Shown: positions 8,814 to 17,651, counted from the stretch's first letter. The stretch is DNA of 60,409 bases from an uncultured Prevotellaceae bacterium (GCA_902779455.1 CACZBS010000020.1:1-60409); one strand, 5' to 3'. Numbers and translations: made by a program. The notes: generated by a model not told the origin, from the letters alone.

Positions 8814-10226
8814 ATGCAAGGTTTTAACAAATCGTTTATCTACTTCATCTGCCTCGTCTCGGCCATGGGCGGACTGCTCTTCGGCTACGACTGGGTGGTC
8901 ATCGGCGGTGCAAAGCCGTTTTATGAACTCTATTTCGGCATTGCCGATTCTGTGAGCGACCAAGGTCTGGCCATGACCATCGCGCTCATCGGCTGCATGA
9001 TCGGTGCCTGCACCTGTGGCTGGCTGGCCGACAAGATCGGACGTAAAAAACTGTTGCTCGTGTCGGCCGTCATCTTCCTCGTGTCAGCCGTCATGACTGG
9101 CGCCTTCAACACGTTCGGGGCCTTCCTGGTGGCACGCTTCTTTGGCGGCATCGGCATCGGCATCGCTTCAGGACTGTCGCCCATGTATATTGCAGAGGTG
9201 GCACCCTCGGAAATCCGCGGCAAGCTGGTCTCGCTGAACCAGATGACCATCGTCCTCGGCATCCTGGCGGCGCAGATCGTCAACTGGCAGATAGCCGAAC
9301 CCATACCCGCAGACTTCTCGTCTGCCGACATTGCCGCATCGTGGAACGGGCAGATGGCCTGGCGCTGGATGTTCTGGGCGGCCGCCTTCCCCGCCGCTGC
9401 CTTCCTGCTGCTGGCCTTCTTTATCCCTGAAAGCCCCCGCTGGCAGGCGATGGGAAGTGAGAAGGGAAAAGTGAATAGTGAAAAGTTGGCTGCCGCCCGC
9501 CAGACGCTGGCCCGCATCGGCGGCGAGGCTTACGCTGAGCGCGAGTTGCAGGCCATTGCCGAGGCCAACGCCGACGCCAAGGAGCAGGCGGGCCTGTCGA
9601 CGCTCTTCTCGAAGCCCTTCCACAAAGTGCTCCTGCTGGGCATCATCATCGCCGTGTTCCAGCAGTGGTGCGGCACGAACGTCATCTTCAACTATGCCCA
9701 GGAAATCTTCCAGTCGGCAGGCTACAGCGTCGGCGACGTGCTGTTCAACATCGTCATCACGGGTGTGGCCAATGTGCTCTTCACGCTCATCGCCATCTTC
9801 ACCGTCGACAAGCTGGGTCGCCGCCGGCTGATGCTCATCGGTGCCGGAGGCCTCTGCCTGATCTATGCCACGCTGGGCTGCTGCTACTATATGCACATCA
9901 CTGGCTTCTTCATGATTATCCTCGTCGTGGCCGCCATTGCCTGCTATGCCATGACGCTCGGGCCCTGCACGTGGGTGCTCATCTCGGAGCTGTTCCCCAA
10001 TCGTGTGCGTGCCATTGCCGTGGCCACCTGCACCTTCGCCCTGTGGGTCGGCTCGTCGACGCTCACCTACACCTTCCCCCTACTCAACAAGTCGCTCGGC
10101 TCCTACGGCACCTTCTGGATCTACGCCCTCGTCTGCCTCTGCGGATTCCTGTTCTTCCTCCGCCGTCTGCCTGAGACCAAGGGCAAGTCGCTGGAGCAGC
10201 TGGAGAAAGAATTGATTAACAAATAA
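8814..10226 (+). CDS. MFS sugar porter (XylE/AraE-like H+ symporter)
   Basis: A 470-residue inner-membrane protein with about twelve hydrophobic helices. Sugar-porter signatures are present: LFGYDWVVIGG in helix 1, GWLADKIGRKK in loop 2-3, AEVAPSEIRGKL after helix 4, PESPRW before the central loop, FTVDKLGRRRL in loop 8-9, and LFPNRVRAIA and PETKGKSLEQL near the end. It probably imports a monosaccharide with protons. It heads an operon with the DUF5107 gene 30 bases downstream. The central cytoplasmic loop contains GSEKGKVNSEK, encoded by a GTGAA-type repeat tract (9451-9493) that seems to have lengthened the loop without breaking the frame. Confidence 0.92.
   Translation: MQGFNKSFIYFICLVSAMGGLLFGYDWVVIGGAKPFYELYFGIADSVSDQGLAMTIALIGCMIGACTCGWLADKIGRKKLLLVSAVIFLVSAVMTGAFNTFGAFLVARFFGGIGIGIASGLSPMYIAEVAPSEIRGKLVSLNQMTIVLGILAAQIVNWQIAEPIPADFSSADIAASWNGQMAWRWMFWAAAFPAAAFLLLAFFIPESPRWQAMGSEKGKVNSEKLAAARQTLARIGGEAYAERELQAIAEANADAKEQAGLSTLFSKPFHKVLLLGIIIAVFQQWCGTNVIFNYAQEIFQSAGYSVGDVLFNIVITGVANVLFTLIAIFTVDKLGRRRLMLIGAGGLCLIYATLGCCYYMHITGFFMIILVVAAIACYAMTLGPCTWVLISELFPNRVRAIAVATCTFALWVGSSTLTYTFPLLNKSLGSYGTFWIYALVCLCGFLFFLRRLPETKGKSLEQLEKELINK
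9451..9493 (+). repeat. GTGAAAAGTGAA-type repeat inside the symporter gene
   Basis: The tract GGGAAGTGAGAAGGGAAAAG, followed by GTGAATAGTGAAAAGTTGGC and CTGCCGCC, matches the arm of the hairpin elements seen at 31252, 39939 and 45975. Only one arm is present here. It is read in frame in the central cytoplasmic loop. Confidence 0.55.
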
Positions 10227-10255
10227 AAAAACAACGAATAAACATTTATATAACT

Positions 10256-13200
10256 ATGGTTAAAGCTTGGAGAGAAATAGTGACAATCCCGACCTACGAG
10301 GTGGGAAAGCCGGAGAAGAACCCGATGTTCCTGGAGAAGCGAGTCTATCAGGGGTCAAGCGGCGTGGTCTATCCCTACCCCGTCATCGAGACGATGTCCG
10401 ACGAAAAGGTCGACAAGGACTATCAGGCCATCTGGCTGGAGAACGAATATATCAAGGTGATGGTGCTGCCCGAACTGGGCGGTCGCGTGCAGATGGCCTA
10501 CGACAAGATTGCCAAGCGACACTTCGTCTATTATAATCATGTCATCAAGCCCGCGCTGGTGGGGCTCCTCGGTCCCTGGATCTCGGGCGGTATCGAGTTC
10601 AACTGGCCCCAGCACCACCGCCCGACGACCTACATGCCCGTTGACACCTGCATCGAGGAGAATGCTGACGGCTCGGTGACGGTCTGGGTGAGCGAAATGG
10701 AAAAAATGTTCCACCAGAAGGGCATGGCAGGCTTCACGCTGCGTCCCGGCTGTGCCTATCTGGAGATCAAGGGCCGGCTATACAACCGCACCGACGTGCC
10801 GCAGACCTTCCTCTGGTGGGCCAACCCCGCCGTGGAGGTGAACGATGAGTACCAGAGCGTCTTCCCGCCCGACATCAACGCCGTGTTCGATCATGGCAAG
10901 CGTGCCGTCTCGTCCTTCCCCATCGCCACGGGCACTTACTACAAGATGGACTACTCGGCCGGCGTCGACATCTCGAACTATAAGAACATCTACGTGCCGA
11001 CGAGCTACATGGGCGTCAACTCACGCTTTAACTTCGAGGGTGGCTACGAGAACGACACCCGCTGCGGCATGCTGCATGTGGCCAGCCACCACTTCTCGCC
11101 CGGCAAGAAGCAGTGGACCTGGGGAAACGGCGACTTCGGCCGCGCCTGGGACCGCAACCTGACCGATGAGGCCGCTCCCGAGGAGATGAAGCGTTGGAGC
11201 ATCGACCGTGAGGGTTTCCGCCCCTACATCGAACTCATGGCAGGTGTCTATACCGAGAACCAGCCCGACTTCACATGGTTGATGCCATACGAGGAAAAGA
11301 TGTTCACCCAGTACTTTATGCCTTATCGTGAGCTCGGGGTAGTGAAGGAGGCTTCGAAGGATTTGGTGTTCAATGCCTACCCCCAACCCCTCCCCAAGGG
11401 AGGGGAGCCAGGGGTCACCTTCAAGCTCTTTGCCACCTCGAAGCAGGAGGTCTGCATCATCCTGCGCAACGACAACGGTGAGGTGTATTATAAAAAGGAG
11501 ATGACCGTCAGCCCCGAAGAGGTGCTGGTGGAGACGGTCGACGTGAAGGGCGCGAAATTCAACGAACTGACCTTTGAGGTGGTGAAGACCTTCGTCTACG
11601 GCCAGCGCACCGTCCTGCATTGGCATGCCGAGGCCGACGAGATCCGTCCTATCCCCGACTCGGCCGAGGCCGCCCTGCTGCCGGAGCAGGTCAAGACCAA
11701 CGAGCAGCTCTACCTGACGGGCATGCATCTCGAGCAGTACCGTCATGCCACCTGGCAGGCCACCGACTACTACGAAGAGGCGCTGCGCCGCGACCCGAAC
11801 GACATCCGCTGCCTGAACGCCATGGGCCTGTGGTATATCCGCAAGGGGCGCTTCGACAAGGCTGAGGAGTATCTGCGCAAGGCTGTCCGGCTCTCGCAGA
11901 AGCGCAACCCCAACCCCTACGACGGTGAGCCCATCTACAACCTCGCCCTCGCGCTGAAATATCAAGGCAAGGCCTCTGAGGCCTACGAACTCTTCTGGAA
12001 GGCCACCTGGAACAAGGCATGGGCTGACGCCGGCTACTTCGAGGCGGCTAAGATCAGCACCGCCCAGGGCCGCTACGAGGACGCCCTCGACGAGGTGAAC
12101 CGCTGTCTCGTCAACAACTGGCACAACCATAAGGCCCGCGCCCTGAAAGCCGCCATCCTGCGCAAGCTGGGCGAGACCCGCGATGCACTGGCACTCATCG
12201 GCGAGTCGCTGGAGTATGACCGATTCAACTATGGCTGCCGCTACGAGAAGTATCTGATAACAAAGGACGAGGACGTGCTGGCGGAGATGAAGCAGATGCT
12301 GCGCCGTTCAGCACAGAACTACGACGAGGTGGCACTCGACTACTGCGCTGCCGGACTGAACGACGAGGCCCGTTCTATCTGGCTGATAGCCATCGAGGAG
12401 GGAGCCGCCACGCCCATGACCTATTATTATATGGGCCGATACGACGAGGCCGAAAAGGCTGACTCCGCCTATTGCTTCCCCAACCGTCCCGAGGATGTCA
12501 TTGCGCTCGAAACGGCCAAGCGGGCTAACCCACAGGGAGCCCGTGCGCCTTACTACCTCGGTTGTCTCTACTATGCCGCCCGGCAGTACGACCTCGCCAT
12601 CGAGAACTGGGAACTCTCGGCCCGTCTCGACCCGACGTTCCCCACCGTCTGGCGCAACCTTGCCCTCGGCCGCTTCAACAAGCAGAACCGCCAGAGCGAA
12701 GCCCTCGAATACATGGAGCGTGCCTTCCACCTCGACGAGAACGACGAGCGCGTATTCATGGAACTCGACCAGCTCTACAAGCGCCTCCACCGTCCGCACG
12801 CTGAGCGGCTCGCCTTCTACGAGCAGCATGCTGAACTCATTGAGCGTCGCGACGACCTCGTGCTCGAACATGCCACCCTGCTCAACTCGTTGGGTCGCTA
12901 CGAGGAAGCCAAGGAGATCATCGACCATCGCATCTTCCATCCGTGGGAAGGCGGCGAAGGCAAGGTGAGCGGACAGTATCAGATGTGCCGTCTGGAGATT
13001 GCGAAGCAACTGTTGCAGAAGAATCCAAAGGATGCTCGCGCCAAGCAACTCTTGGAGGAATGTCTCGTGTTCCCCCACCACTTGGGCGAAGGCAAGCTCT
13101 ATGGCTCGCAGGACAACGATTTCCTCTACTTCTTGGGCCGATACGAGGAAGGCACCGAAGGACCTACTGAGCCCGCTGCCGCCATGTATTACAACGATGC

Positions 13201-13540
13201 AAAGCCCGACAAGATCTTCTATGCCGCGCTCTGCTATCGCAAGCTTGGTCAGGAGGATAAGGCCCGCTCGCTGTTCAACAAGCTCATCAACTACGGCAAG
13301 CAGCACATCTTCGAGAAGCAGATCATGGACTACTTCGCCGTCTCACTGCCCGACCTGCTCATCTGGAACGATTCACTCGACACGAAGAACCTCATCCACT
13401 GCAAGTACATGCTTGCCCTCGGCTACTTTGGCCTGGGCGACCGGGAGCACGCCGAGCGCTACCTGAAGGAGGTGGAGGAGCTGGACAACAACCACCAGGG
13501 CATCCAGCAGTTCCGCACGCTGATGAACTCAGGACTGTAA
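10256..13540 (+). CDS. DUF5107 and TPR-repeat protein
   Basis: A 1094-residue protein with no signal peptide, so probably cytoplasmic. Residues about 35-370 form a DUF5107 domain, which belongs to the galactose-mutarotase-like beta-sandwich group (VMVLPELGGRVQMAYD, GGIEFNWPQHHRP, WWANPAVEVN). Residues about 490-1090 are tetratricopeptide repeats (ALRRDPNDIRCLNAMGLWY, APYYLGCLYYAARQYDLAI and others). The association with a sugar symporter and an AraC regulator suggests a role in handling the imported sugar, perhaps as a carbohydrate-binding or epimerase-like protein, but its reaction is not established. Residues about 375-388 (YPQPLPKGGEPG) are encoded by a C/G-rich palindromic repeat inserted in frame. 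Confidence 0.85.
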   Translation: MVKAWREIVTIPTYEVGKPEKNPMFLEKRVYQGSSGVVYPYPVIETMSDEKVDKDYQAIWLENEYIKVMVLPELGGRVQMAYDKIAKRHFVYYNHVIKPALVGLLGPWISGGIEFNWPQHHRPTTYMPVDTCIEENADGSVTVWVSEMEKMFHQKGMAGFTLRPGCAYLEIKGRLYNRTDVPQTFLWWANPAVEVNDEYQSVFPPDINAVFDHGKRAVSSFPIATGTYYKMDYSAGVDISNYKNIYVPTSYMGVNSRFNFEGGYENDTRCGMLHVASHHFSPGKKQWTWGNGDFGRAWDRNLTDEAAPEEMKRWSIDREGFRPYIELMAGVYTENQPDFTWLMPYEEKMFTQYFMPYRELGVVKEASKDLVFNAYPQPLPKGGEPGVTFKLFATSKQEVCIILRNDNGEVYYKKEMTVSPEEVLVETVDVKGAKFNELTFEVVKTFVYGQRTVLHWHAEADEIRPIPDSAEAALLPEQVKTNEQLYLTGMHLEQYRHATWQATDYYEEALRRDPNDIRCLNAMGLWYIRKGRFDKAEEYLRKAVRLSQKRNPNPYDGEPIYNLALALKYQGKASEAYELFWKATWNKAWADAGYFEAAKISTAQGRYEDALDEVNRCLVNNWHNHKARALKAAILRKLGETRDALALIGESLEYDRFNYGCRYEKYLITKDEDVLAEMKQMLRRSAQNYDEVALDYCAAGLNDEARSIWLIAIEEGAATPMTYYYMGRYDEAEKADSAYCFPNRPEDVIALETAKRANPQGARAPYYLGCLYYAARQYDLAIENWELSARLDPTFPTVWRNLALGRFNKQNRQSEALEYMERAFHLDENDERVFMELDQLYKRLHRPHAERLAFYEQHAELIERRDDLVLEHATLLNSLGRYEEAKEIIDHRIFHPWEGGEGKVSGQYQMCRLEIAKQLLQKNPKDARAKQLLEECLVFPHHLGEGKLYGSQDNDFLYFLGRYEEGTEGPTEPAAAMYYNDAKPDKIFYAALCYRKLGQEDKARSLFNKLINYGKQHIFEKQIMDYFAVSLPDLLIWNDSLDTKNLIHCKYMLALGYFGLGDREHAERYLKEVEELDNNHQGIQQFRTLMNSGL
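11377..11418. repeat. in-frame copy of the CCCCAACCCCTCCCC hairpin repeat
   Basis: CCCCCAACCCCTCCC followed by CAAGGGAGGGGAG matches the repeat that is otherwise intergenic at 36429, 38247 and 50690. It can form a hairpin. It adds about a dozen codons to the DUF5107 gene. Confidence 0.75.
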
Positions 13541-13560
13541 CCCAACACGACATCAAAGCA

Positions 13561-13591
13561 CAAGGGCACGCTCACATGGAGCGTGCCCTTG
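13561..13591 (+). terminator. hairpin terminator after the DUF5107 gene
   Basis: CAAGGGCACGCTC, loop ACATG, GAGCGTGCCCTTG: a perfect 13-bp stem, 20 bases after the stop codon. Its last bases overlap the left attachment repeat of the integrated element, so the T-rich tail expected after the stem has been replaced by the tRNA 3' end. Confidence 0.75.
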
Positions 13592-13605
13592 TACCCCGAC
13601 CGAGA
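13589..13605. repeat. left attachment site (17-bp direct repeat)
   Basis: TTGTACCCCGACCGAGA is identical to 27081-27097. It overlaps the end of the terminator of the DUF5107 gene, which shows that the tRNA gene lay directly next to that terminator before integration. Confidence 0.85.
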
Positions 13606-13700
13606 GCATGTTGTATTATGTTTTCTTTTGTTTTGTTTGTTACACCTTATTTATAAATATGGTTGGAGAAGTACAAAGAATAACAATAAAAACAATCTAT

Positions 13701-13738
13701 TGTGACCTATTTGTGACCTAAAATCACTTTGGGTCACA
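13701..13738. promoter_or_regulatory. putative integrase arm sites, left end
   Basis: TGTGACC occurs at 13701 and 13712 (11 bp apart), and in inverted orientation at 13731-13738 (GGGTCACA). The same pair with the same spacing is found near the right end, as expected for integrase arm-binding sites. Confidence 0.6.
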
Positions 13739-13754
13739 TTTCCGTATCTTCAGC

Positions 13755-14120
13755 TTAAACTCCTAACACTACGGACGCGTCTATATTGAGCTTCCTGGAA
13801 ATATCACGAGCCGTCTTCAAAGTTGGCTCACGCTTACCTGACAATATCTCAGAAATGGTGCTTGTACCTATGCCGAGCAGTTCTGATAGTTTTTTCTGAG
13901 TCAATCCCATCTCGTACATACGCAGCATAATGGTTTCTATCAGCGTAGGCGGTTCTACAGGATAATGAATGTGCTCGTACTCTTCCACAAGCCCGGAAAT
14001 CAGATTCAGTTCAATCATATTGGGGTCTGTCATCGGCGTCTGACCGTTGACCACCTTCAGCAGCTCATTGATTCTGTCACAAGCCACCTTGTATTCCATT
14101 TCGTTCTGTATCTGTGCCAT
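13755..14120 (-). CDS. higA: HigA-type antitoxin, XRE family
   Basis: A 121-residue protein with an XRE helix-turn-helix at residues about 75-120 (LTQKKLSELLGIGTSTISEI, then GKREPTLKTARDISRKL). The N-terminal part (TPMTDPNMIELNLISGLVEEYEHIHYP) is typical of HigA antitoxins paired with HigB. The gene follows higB with a 4-base gap, in the toxin-first order characteristic of higBA. The protein should bind and neutralise the toxin and repress the shared promoter. Lying at the left end of the integrated element, the pair probably stabilises the element in the host. Confidence 0.88.
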   Translation of the reverse strand: MAQIQNEMEYKVACDRINELLKVVNGQTPMTDPNMIELNLISGLVEEYEHIHYPVEPPTLIETIMLRMYEMGLTQKKLSELLGIGTSTISEILSGKREPTLKTARDISRKLNIDASVVLGV

Positions 14121-14124
14121 ATCC

Positions 14125-14421
14125 CTATAAATTTTGTATATCTGTTATTTTATCGTACTCTGCATGAGTCCCTATCCATCTGATATAGACTTGGGACGCT
14201 TGAAGAAATATCATTGCTACAAGCCTGTAGTCATTGCCTTTGATATTAAACACATATCGGTCGTTACCTACATAATCAGCAGAGCCAAACGTGTTCTTTA
14301 TATCTGCCAGCGTCTTCCAAGTAGCCTTTTCTGTCTTTGTATGCCAGTCACGCAGGGCTACACTCGCATCTGCATGATGCTGACTATACGACCTTATTGC
14401 TGCAAATGATATTACGTGCAT
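14125..14421 (-). CDS. higB: HigB-type mRNA interferase toxin
   Basis: A 98-residue protein beginning MHVISFAAIRSYSQHHADA and containing the HigB core (DYVGNDRYVFNIKGNDYRLV, then VYIRWIGTHAEYDKI). This is the HigB_toxin branch of the RelE fold, which cleaves mRNA on the ribosome. The start at 14421 was chosen because a -7 box (14438-14445) lies just upstream; an in-frame ATG at 14448 would lie before transcription start. It is co-transcribed with higA. Length and both conserved blocks are intact, so it is probably functional. Confidence 0.88.
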   Translation of the reverse strand: MHVISFAAIRSYSQHHADASVALRDWHTKTEKATWKTLADIKNTFGSADYVGNDRYVFNIKGNDYRLVAMIFLQASQVYIRWIGTHAEYDKITDIQNL

Positions 14422-14437
14422 ATCTTTTTCTTTTCTG

Positions 14438-14445
14438 CAAAGGTA
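14438..14445 (-). promoter_or_regulatory. -7 box of higBA
   Basis: Minus-strand TACCTTTG followed by CAGA, 16 bases before the higB start codon. It gives a very short leader, and is the likely site of autorepression by HigA. Confidence 0.65.
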
Positions 14446-14629
14446 CAAATAAAATTCGACATAACCAAACTTTTTTCTAATTTTCAGAAGATTTTAGCAA
14501 TTAATAACAGGAAGCCCCGTCTATCCTCACGGACTGACGAGGCCTATTACGAAGGAATACACAGTAATACTTTTATAGTTAAAGTCCCACGAACCTCTCG
14601 GCTCAAGGGACAATGAAAAAAGACCATCC

Positions 14630-15235
14630 TCAGACGATGTTTGCGAGTTCCGTGCCATCGGCACAATACTTGCCATCACAGAAATGTATTATTGCCCTTC
14701 CCTCCATCATGCTCGCTGTACTTGCATGGGTCTTAAACCAATTTTTCGATGATTGCACAGACAACGTCTCAAGCTCGTTAAGAATCTCACATGCTTTGAC
14801 GGCCAACTCCCAGATTTTCTTTCGGTTCTCAGTATTGAGGCTCACGGAATGCTGTTCCATGAGGTAGGCGTCGAGCTTGTCCTCCAGCACATGAAGCCTG
14901 CGATCCAATATCTCGACATAATCCGGCGAAGTCCAGTAAAGCGAAAGCGTAGCCCTGACAAACGGAGAAAGTTCAGTCTTAATCCGGTCCTCAAGTTCCT
15001 CCTGCGACGTTCCAAACCGGTTACCGCCACGAATCCACAGGTCATTAGCCAACTGGCTTACAAACGGCGTTAAACACTTGCGATTCTCAAAAAACAACTT
15101 AACATCATCTAACCTCAAAACAATTCCGAAAGTGTTCTCGAGGTTATCAATGGCTTCGTTAAAAGCTTTTGCAAAAGAAGAATAGCTTGACTTTACCTTG
15201 GCTATCTCCCGTTCGTTCTTCCAAACAATCTCCAT
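14630..15235 (-). CDS. hypothetical protein of integrated element
   Basis: A 201-residue protein with no signal peptide or membrane segment and no domain I recognise. It is mostly helical by composition and contains a region of conserved-looking aromatic residues (FRNxGGNRFG-like WIRGGNRFGTSQEEL and LSLYWTSPDYVEIL). The C-terminus (GRAIIHFCDGKYCADGTEL) has two Cys. It is the last gene of a leftward run that begins at the HTH gene at 18849, with a 4-base gap to the gene before it, and so belongs with the replication module. The interval 14446-14629 after it holds a GCCCCGTC/GACGAGGC-like inverted repeat that may end this transcript. Confidence 0.65.
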   Translation of the reverse strand: MEIVWKNEREIAKVKSSYSSFAKAFNEAIDNLENTFGIVLRLDDVKLFFENRKCLTPFVSQLANDLWIRGGNRFGTSQEELEDRIKTELSPFVRATLSLYWTSPDYVEILDRRLHVLEDKLDAYLMEQHSVSLNTENRKKIWELAVKACEILNELETLSVQSSKNWFKTHASTASMMEGRAIIHFCDGKYCADGTELANIV

Positions 15236-15239
15236 AGTA

Positions 15240-15503
15240 TCATCTTATCATGTTAGATACGGCTGTCTTCAGGTCGCCGTTACTCACCTGCAATTCTTCT
15301 TTTTGAAAGCGGGCTGCAACTTTCTTGAGGTATTCCTCCAGTTCCGCATCAGTAGAAGTGTCAGCGACGGCAAACCCTTCTCTGATTCGTGATTCCGGAA
15401 TACCCATCTTCTCTGCCCTGGCATTTATTTTCATCTGCCAGTTGGCCGACTTCAACTCTCGCACCTCCTTCTCGAGGCTTTCAATTCTTTCTTGGTCTGT
15501 CAT
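15240..15503 (-). CDS. small coiled-coil protein of integrated element
   Basis: An 87-residue acidic, helical protein. Residues 3-25 (ERIESLEKEVRELKSANWQM) have a heptad pattern and probably form a coiled coil. The gene overlaps the end of the preceding frame by 23 bases and is followed after 4 bases by the 201-residue gene, so translation is probably coupled. Small coiled-coil proteins of this sort are common in phage replication modules, but no function can be assigned. Confidence 0.6.
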   Translation of the reverse strand: MTDQERIESLEKEVRELKSANWQMKINARAEKMGIPESRIREGFAVADTSTDAELEEYLKKVAARFQKEELQVSNGDLKTAVSNMIR

Positions 15504-15879
15504 GATTCTTAGTATTTAATGAATAATTTTTTTTTGCTTCGCACGTGCCTGCGCGCGCTAACTCTTGCTCTATTTCTTTTCGTTCGGCTTTAAGTCTCAT
15601 ATAGATTTCTTGCGCTTTCCAAGAACATGCGTGGCTCTTTCTTTTGGCCTCATCCCATAGAGAGCGGTTGAGAGACTTCTTTGATTGGCGTTCTTTGGCC
15701 TGCTGCAGGTCTTCGTCGAGAACAAACAGCATGGCCTTGAGCCTGTCTGTGCATTCCTCAGAGACGGAAAACGTCGTACTTCCGCTTTTCTCTGACATCA
15801 ATGTTACCGATAGCCTCTCGTTTTCGTAAGTGAACTCAATAAACACACCCGAATCTATCTGCTCTGAAACTTTCATCAT
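15481..15879 (-). CDS. hypothetical protein of integrated element
   Basis: A 132-residue protein. Residues 1-55 look like short beta strands (GVFIEFTYENERLSVTLM, SGSTTFSVSEE); the rest is helical and strongly charged (RLKAERKEIEQELARAG). No known domain was recognised. It begins 3 bases after the RusA gene ends and overlaps the following coiled-coil gene, so it sits inside the replication operon and may be an accessory of DNA processing. Confidence 0.6.
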   Translation of the reverse strand: MMKVSEQIDSGVFIEFTYENERLSVTLMSEKSGSTTFSVSEECTDRLKAMLFVLDEDLQQAKERQSKKSLNRSLWDEAKRKSHACSWKAQEIYMRLKAERKEIEQELARAGTCEAKKNYSLNTKNHDRPRKN

Positions 15880-15882
15880 AGA

Positions 15883-16209
15883 TTAGAATAGTTTTAGATG
15901 TTCGTTAATCTCTTGAATTCGGAACTCTACTCTCGGCCGGCTTTTGTCAATGCGCTTAGTTGCCTGTATATGATAGCATAGGTTATCATCCGTGATAGCA
16001 TCCACGTATTGCAGGCAGTCAAGTAGCGTCTTCAATGAGTTATCCAAATCGTATTTGGCATTATCATAGTAAACAGTAACGTCCAACATAAACGGGCTGT
16101 CTATATGCTTGTTCTTATAGCGACGGCATTGCAACTGAAACGATTTTTCGTAGGCACGGATCTTTGAGTCCTTGATGATACGTCTCGCGGAATCTCCACC
16201 AACAGCCAT
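15883..16209 (-). CDS. rusA: RusA-type Holliday junction resolvase
   Basis: The open frame from the first ATG gives 108 residues containing the RusA core: DVTVYYDNAKYDLDNSLKTL with the catalytic Asp cluster, then DAITDDNLCYHIQATKRID. RusA cuts Holliday junctions and branched DNA during phage-type replication. The usual N-terminal strand of the family is encoded upstream of this ATG in the same frame (AEIIYGQIPAKANHY, to about 16252), but no ATG, GTG or TTG precedes it before the stop at 16276-16278. Translation may therefore start at ATT (16246-16248), or a start codon has been lost. The gene follows dnaB. Confidence 0.82.
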   Translation of the reverse strand: MAVGGDSARRIIKDSKIRAYEKSFQLQCRRYKNKHIDSPFMLDVTVYYDNAKYDLDNSLKTLLDCLQYVDAITDDNLCYHIQATKRIDKSRPRVEFRIQEINEHLKLF

Positions 16210-16286
16210 GTAGTGATTGGCCTTGGCTGGTATCTGTCCATAAATAATCTCTGCGTCTCTGACTCTGCTTGTGTTTTAAATATTTT

Positions 16287-17648
16287 TCAAAATGGTGCCT
16301 CTTTGAGTTCATCGTAGTTATCCATCCCACTCAGCTGAGGAACTCTCCTAAGGTCGTAAAAACGTACATGTGTGCCGTCAAATCCAACAACACGCCCTTT
16401 CTTACCCGTGTGCCTGCCCTTTGCGTTACGCACCAACGCTGTGCCATCAGGGGAAACATTTGCGAATTCGCCAGAATACTTCTCGCCGTCTTTAGGCAGG
16501 TAGAGCATGTACAGGTCATCGCAGCCTTCCAGTATCTGACCACTACCTCTCAGCATACTCTCATCCGGCTCGCCCGACGTGCTTCTGTTGACCTGACAGA
16601 GCAACATAATGTGAATGTTAAGCAACTGGGCCAAGTCTTTTAGTCTCGTCACGCATCTGCCGATAAACTGCTCATTTGTTTCAGCTTTCTTGGAATTGTC
16701 GATGATACGCTGCAGATAATCGACGACAACCATCTTTACTCCGTATTTCCGGACGACCTTACGAATCCCGTCGGCGATGGTCTCTAACGTCATTGATTTT
16801 CCTTGACAAGGGAAATATAGCGGCAACGACTCAAGTCTTTCACATTCAGACTGAAGTTGTTGCATGGAAGGTTTTCGCTCGACAAATAATTCGCGCATGG
16901 TTATATCGGATTCTGATGCCACAGCACGCGCCATTATATCTTTCGGCGGCATTTCCATTGACACATAGGCTGCAGCATCGCCATTCTTGGCCACGTTCAC
17001 CAGCATTTGTTCGGCTAATGCCGATTTTCCTTGCCCTGAGCGTGCTGCCAGCACCGACAACGCCCCCAATCTCAGTCCGCCTTCGTCAAGATCTATGAAC
17101 TGGAAGTCTGTCTTTAAGGCGACCTGCTTACCAGCCTGGACGTCTCTGATTTCTTGTATAAGCTCAGAGCACGCTTCTTTTGCCGTCGAAATATCATCGT
17201 GAAGGATATTGTCTGAGTCCTGAATGACTTCGACGGCTTTACTCACGGCTGCTTCCAGCTCTTCCATCGTATTATGCCCGGCTGCCGCTTCCATGAGACG
17301 GTAGCTCTCTTTGTAAATGATACGCCTTTTCCGATAACTACACAACATTTGCAGACCCTCATCGAAGTTAGCCGTGCTTACAGCTAAGGCGGAGAGTTCG
17401 GCCAGCTCATCAATGCCCACTCCCTTATCATGAGAATTAAGCCATTCCCAAATATTTACGATATCGGCAGTCTTCGGGCTATTAGCAACCGCACGAATGG
17501 CATAGAATACCGCCAGCAGTCTCTCGTCAGTGAAACTCTCCGAGTCTATAAAACTGCCATATTGGTAAAGTAGGGCGGGATTCTGCAATAGGCAGCTGAT
17601 TACTCTCCGCTCAACTTCCGGGTTTTTAATTTCTGCTAAATCTTTCAT
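16287..17648 (-). CDS. replicative DNA helicase, DnaB family
   Basis: A 453-residue protein. Residues 8-110 are the helical DnaB N-terminal domain (EVERRVISCLLQNPALL), and residues 175-440 the RecA-type motor, with Walker A SGQGKSAL at about 204-211, Walker B VVVDYLQR at about 307-314, and a DnaB-type glutamine motif (MLLCQVNRST) followed by LRGSGQI. It should unwind DNA at a replication fork as a hexamer. It is shorter and diverged from chromosomal DnaB as expected of a phage or element-borne copy. It lies between a DUF6291-like gene and rusA and is the best evidence that the element replicates. Confidence 0.92.
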   Translation of the reverse strand: MKDLAEIKNPEVERRVISCLLQNPALLYQYGSFIDSESFTDERLLAVFYAIRAVANSPKTADIVNIWEWLNSHDKGVGIDELAELSALAVSTANFDEGLQMLCSYRKRRIIYKESYRLMEAAAGHNTMEELEAAVSKAVEVIQDSDNILHDDISTAKEACSELIQEIRDVQAGKQVALKTDFQFIDLDEGGLRLGALSVLAARSGQGKSALAEQMLVNVAKNGDAAAYVSMEMPPKDIMARAVASESDITMRELFVERKPSMQQLQSECERLESLPLYFPCQGKSMTLETIADGIRKVVRKYGVKMVVVDYLQRIIDNSKKAETNEQFIGRCVTRLKDLAQLLNIHIMLLCQVNRSTSGEPDESMLRGSGQILEGCDDLYMLYLPKDGEKYSGEFANVSPDGTALVRNAKGRHTGKKGRVVGFDGTHVRFYDLRRVPQLSGMDNYDELKEAPF

Positions 17649-17651
17649 ATG

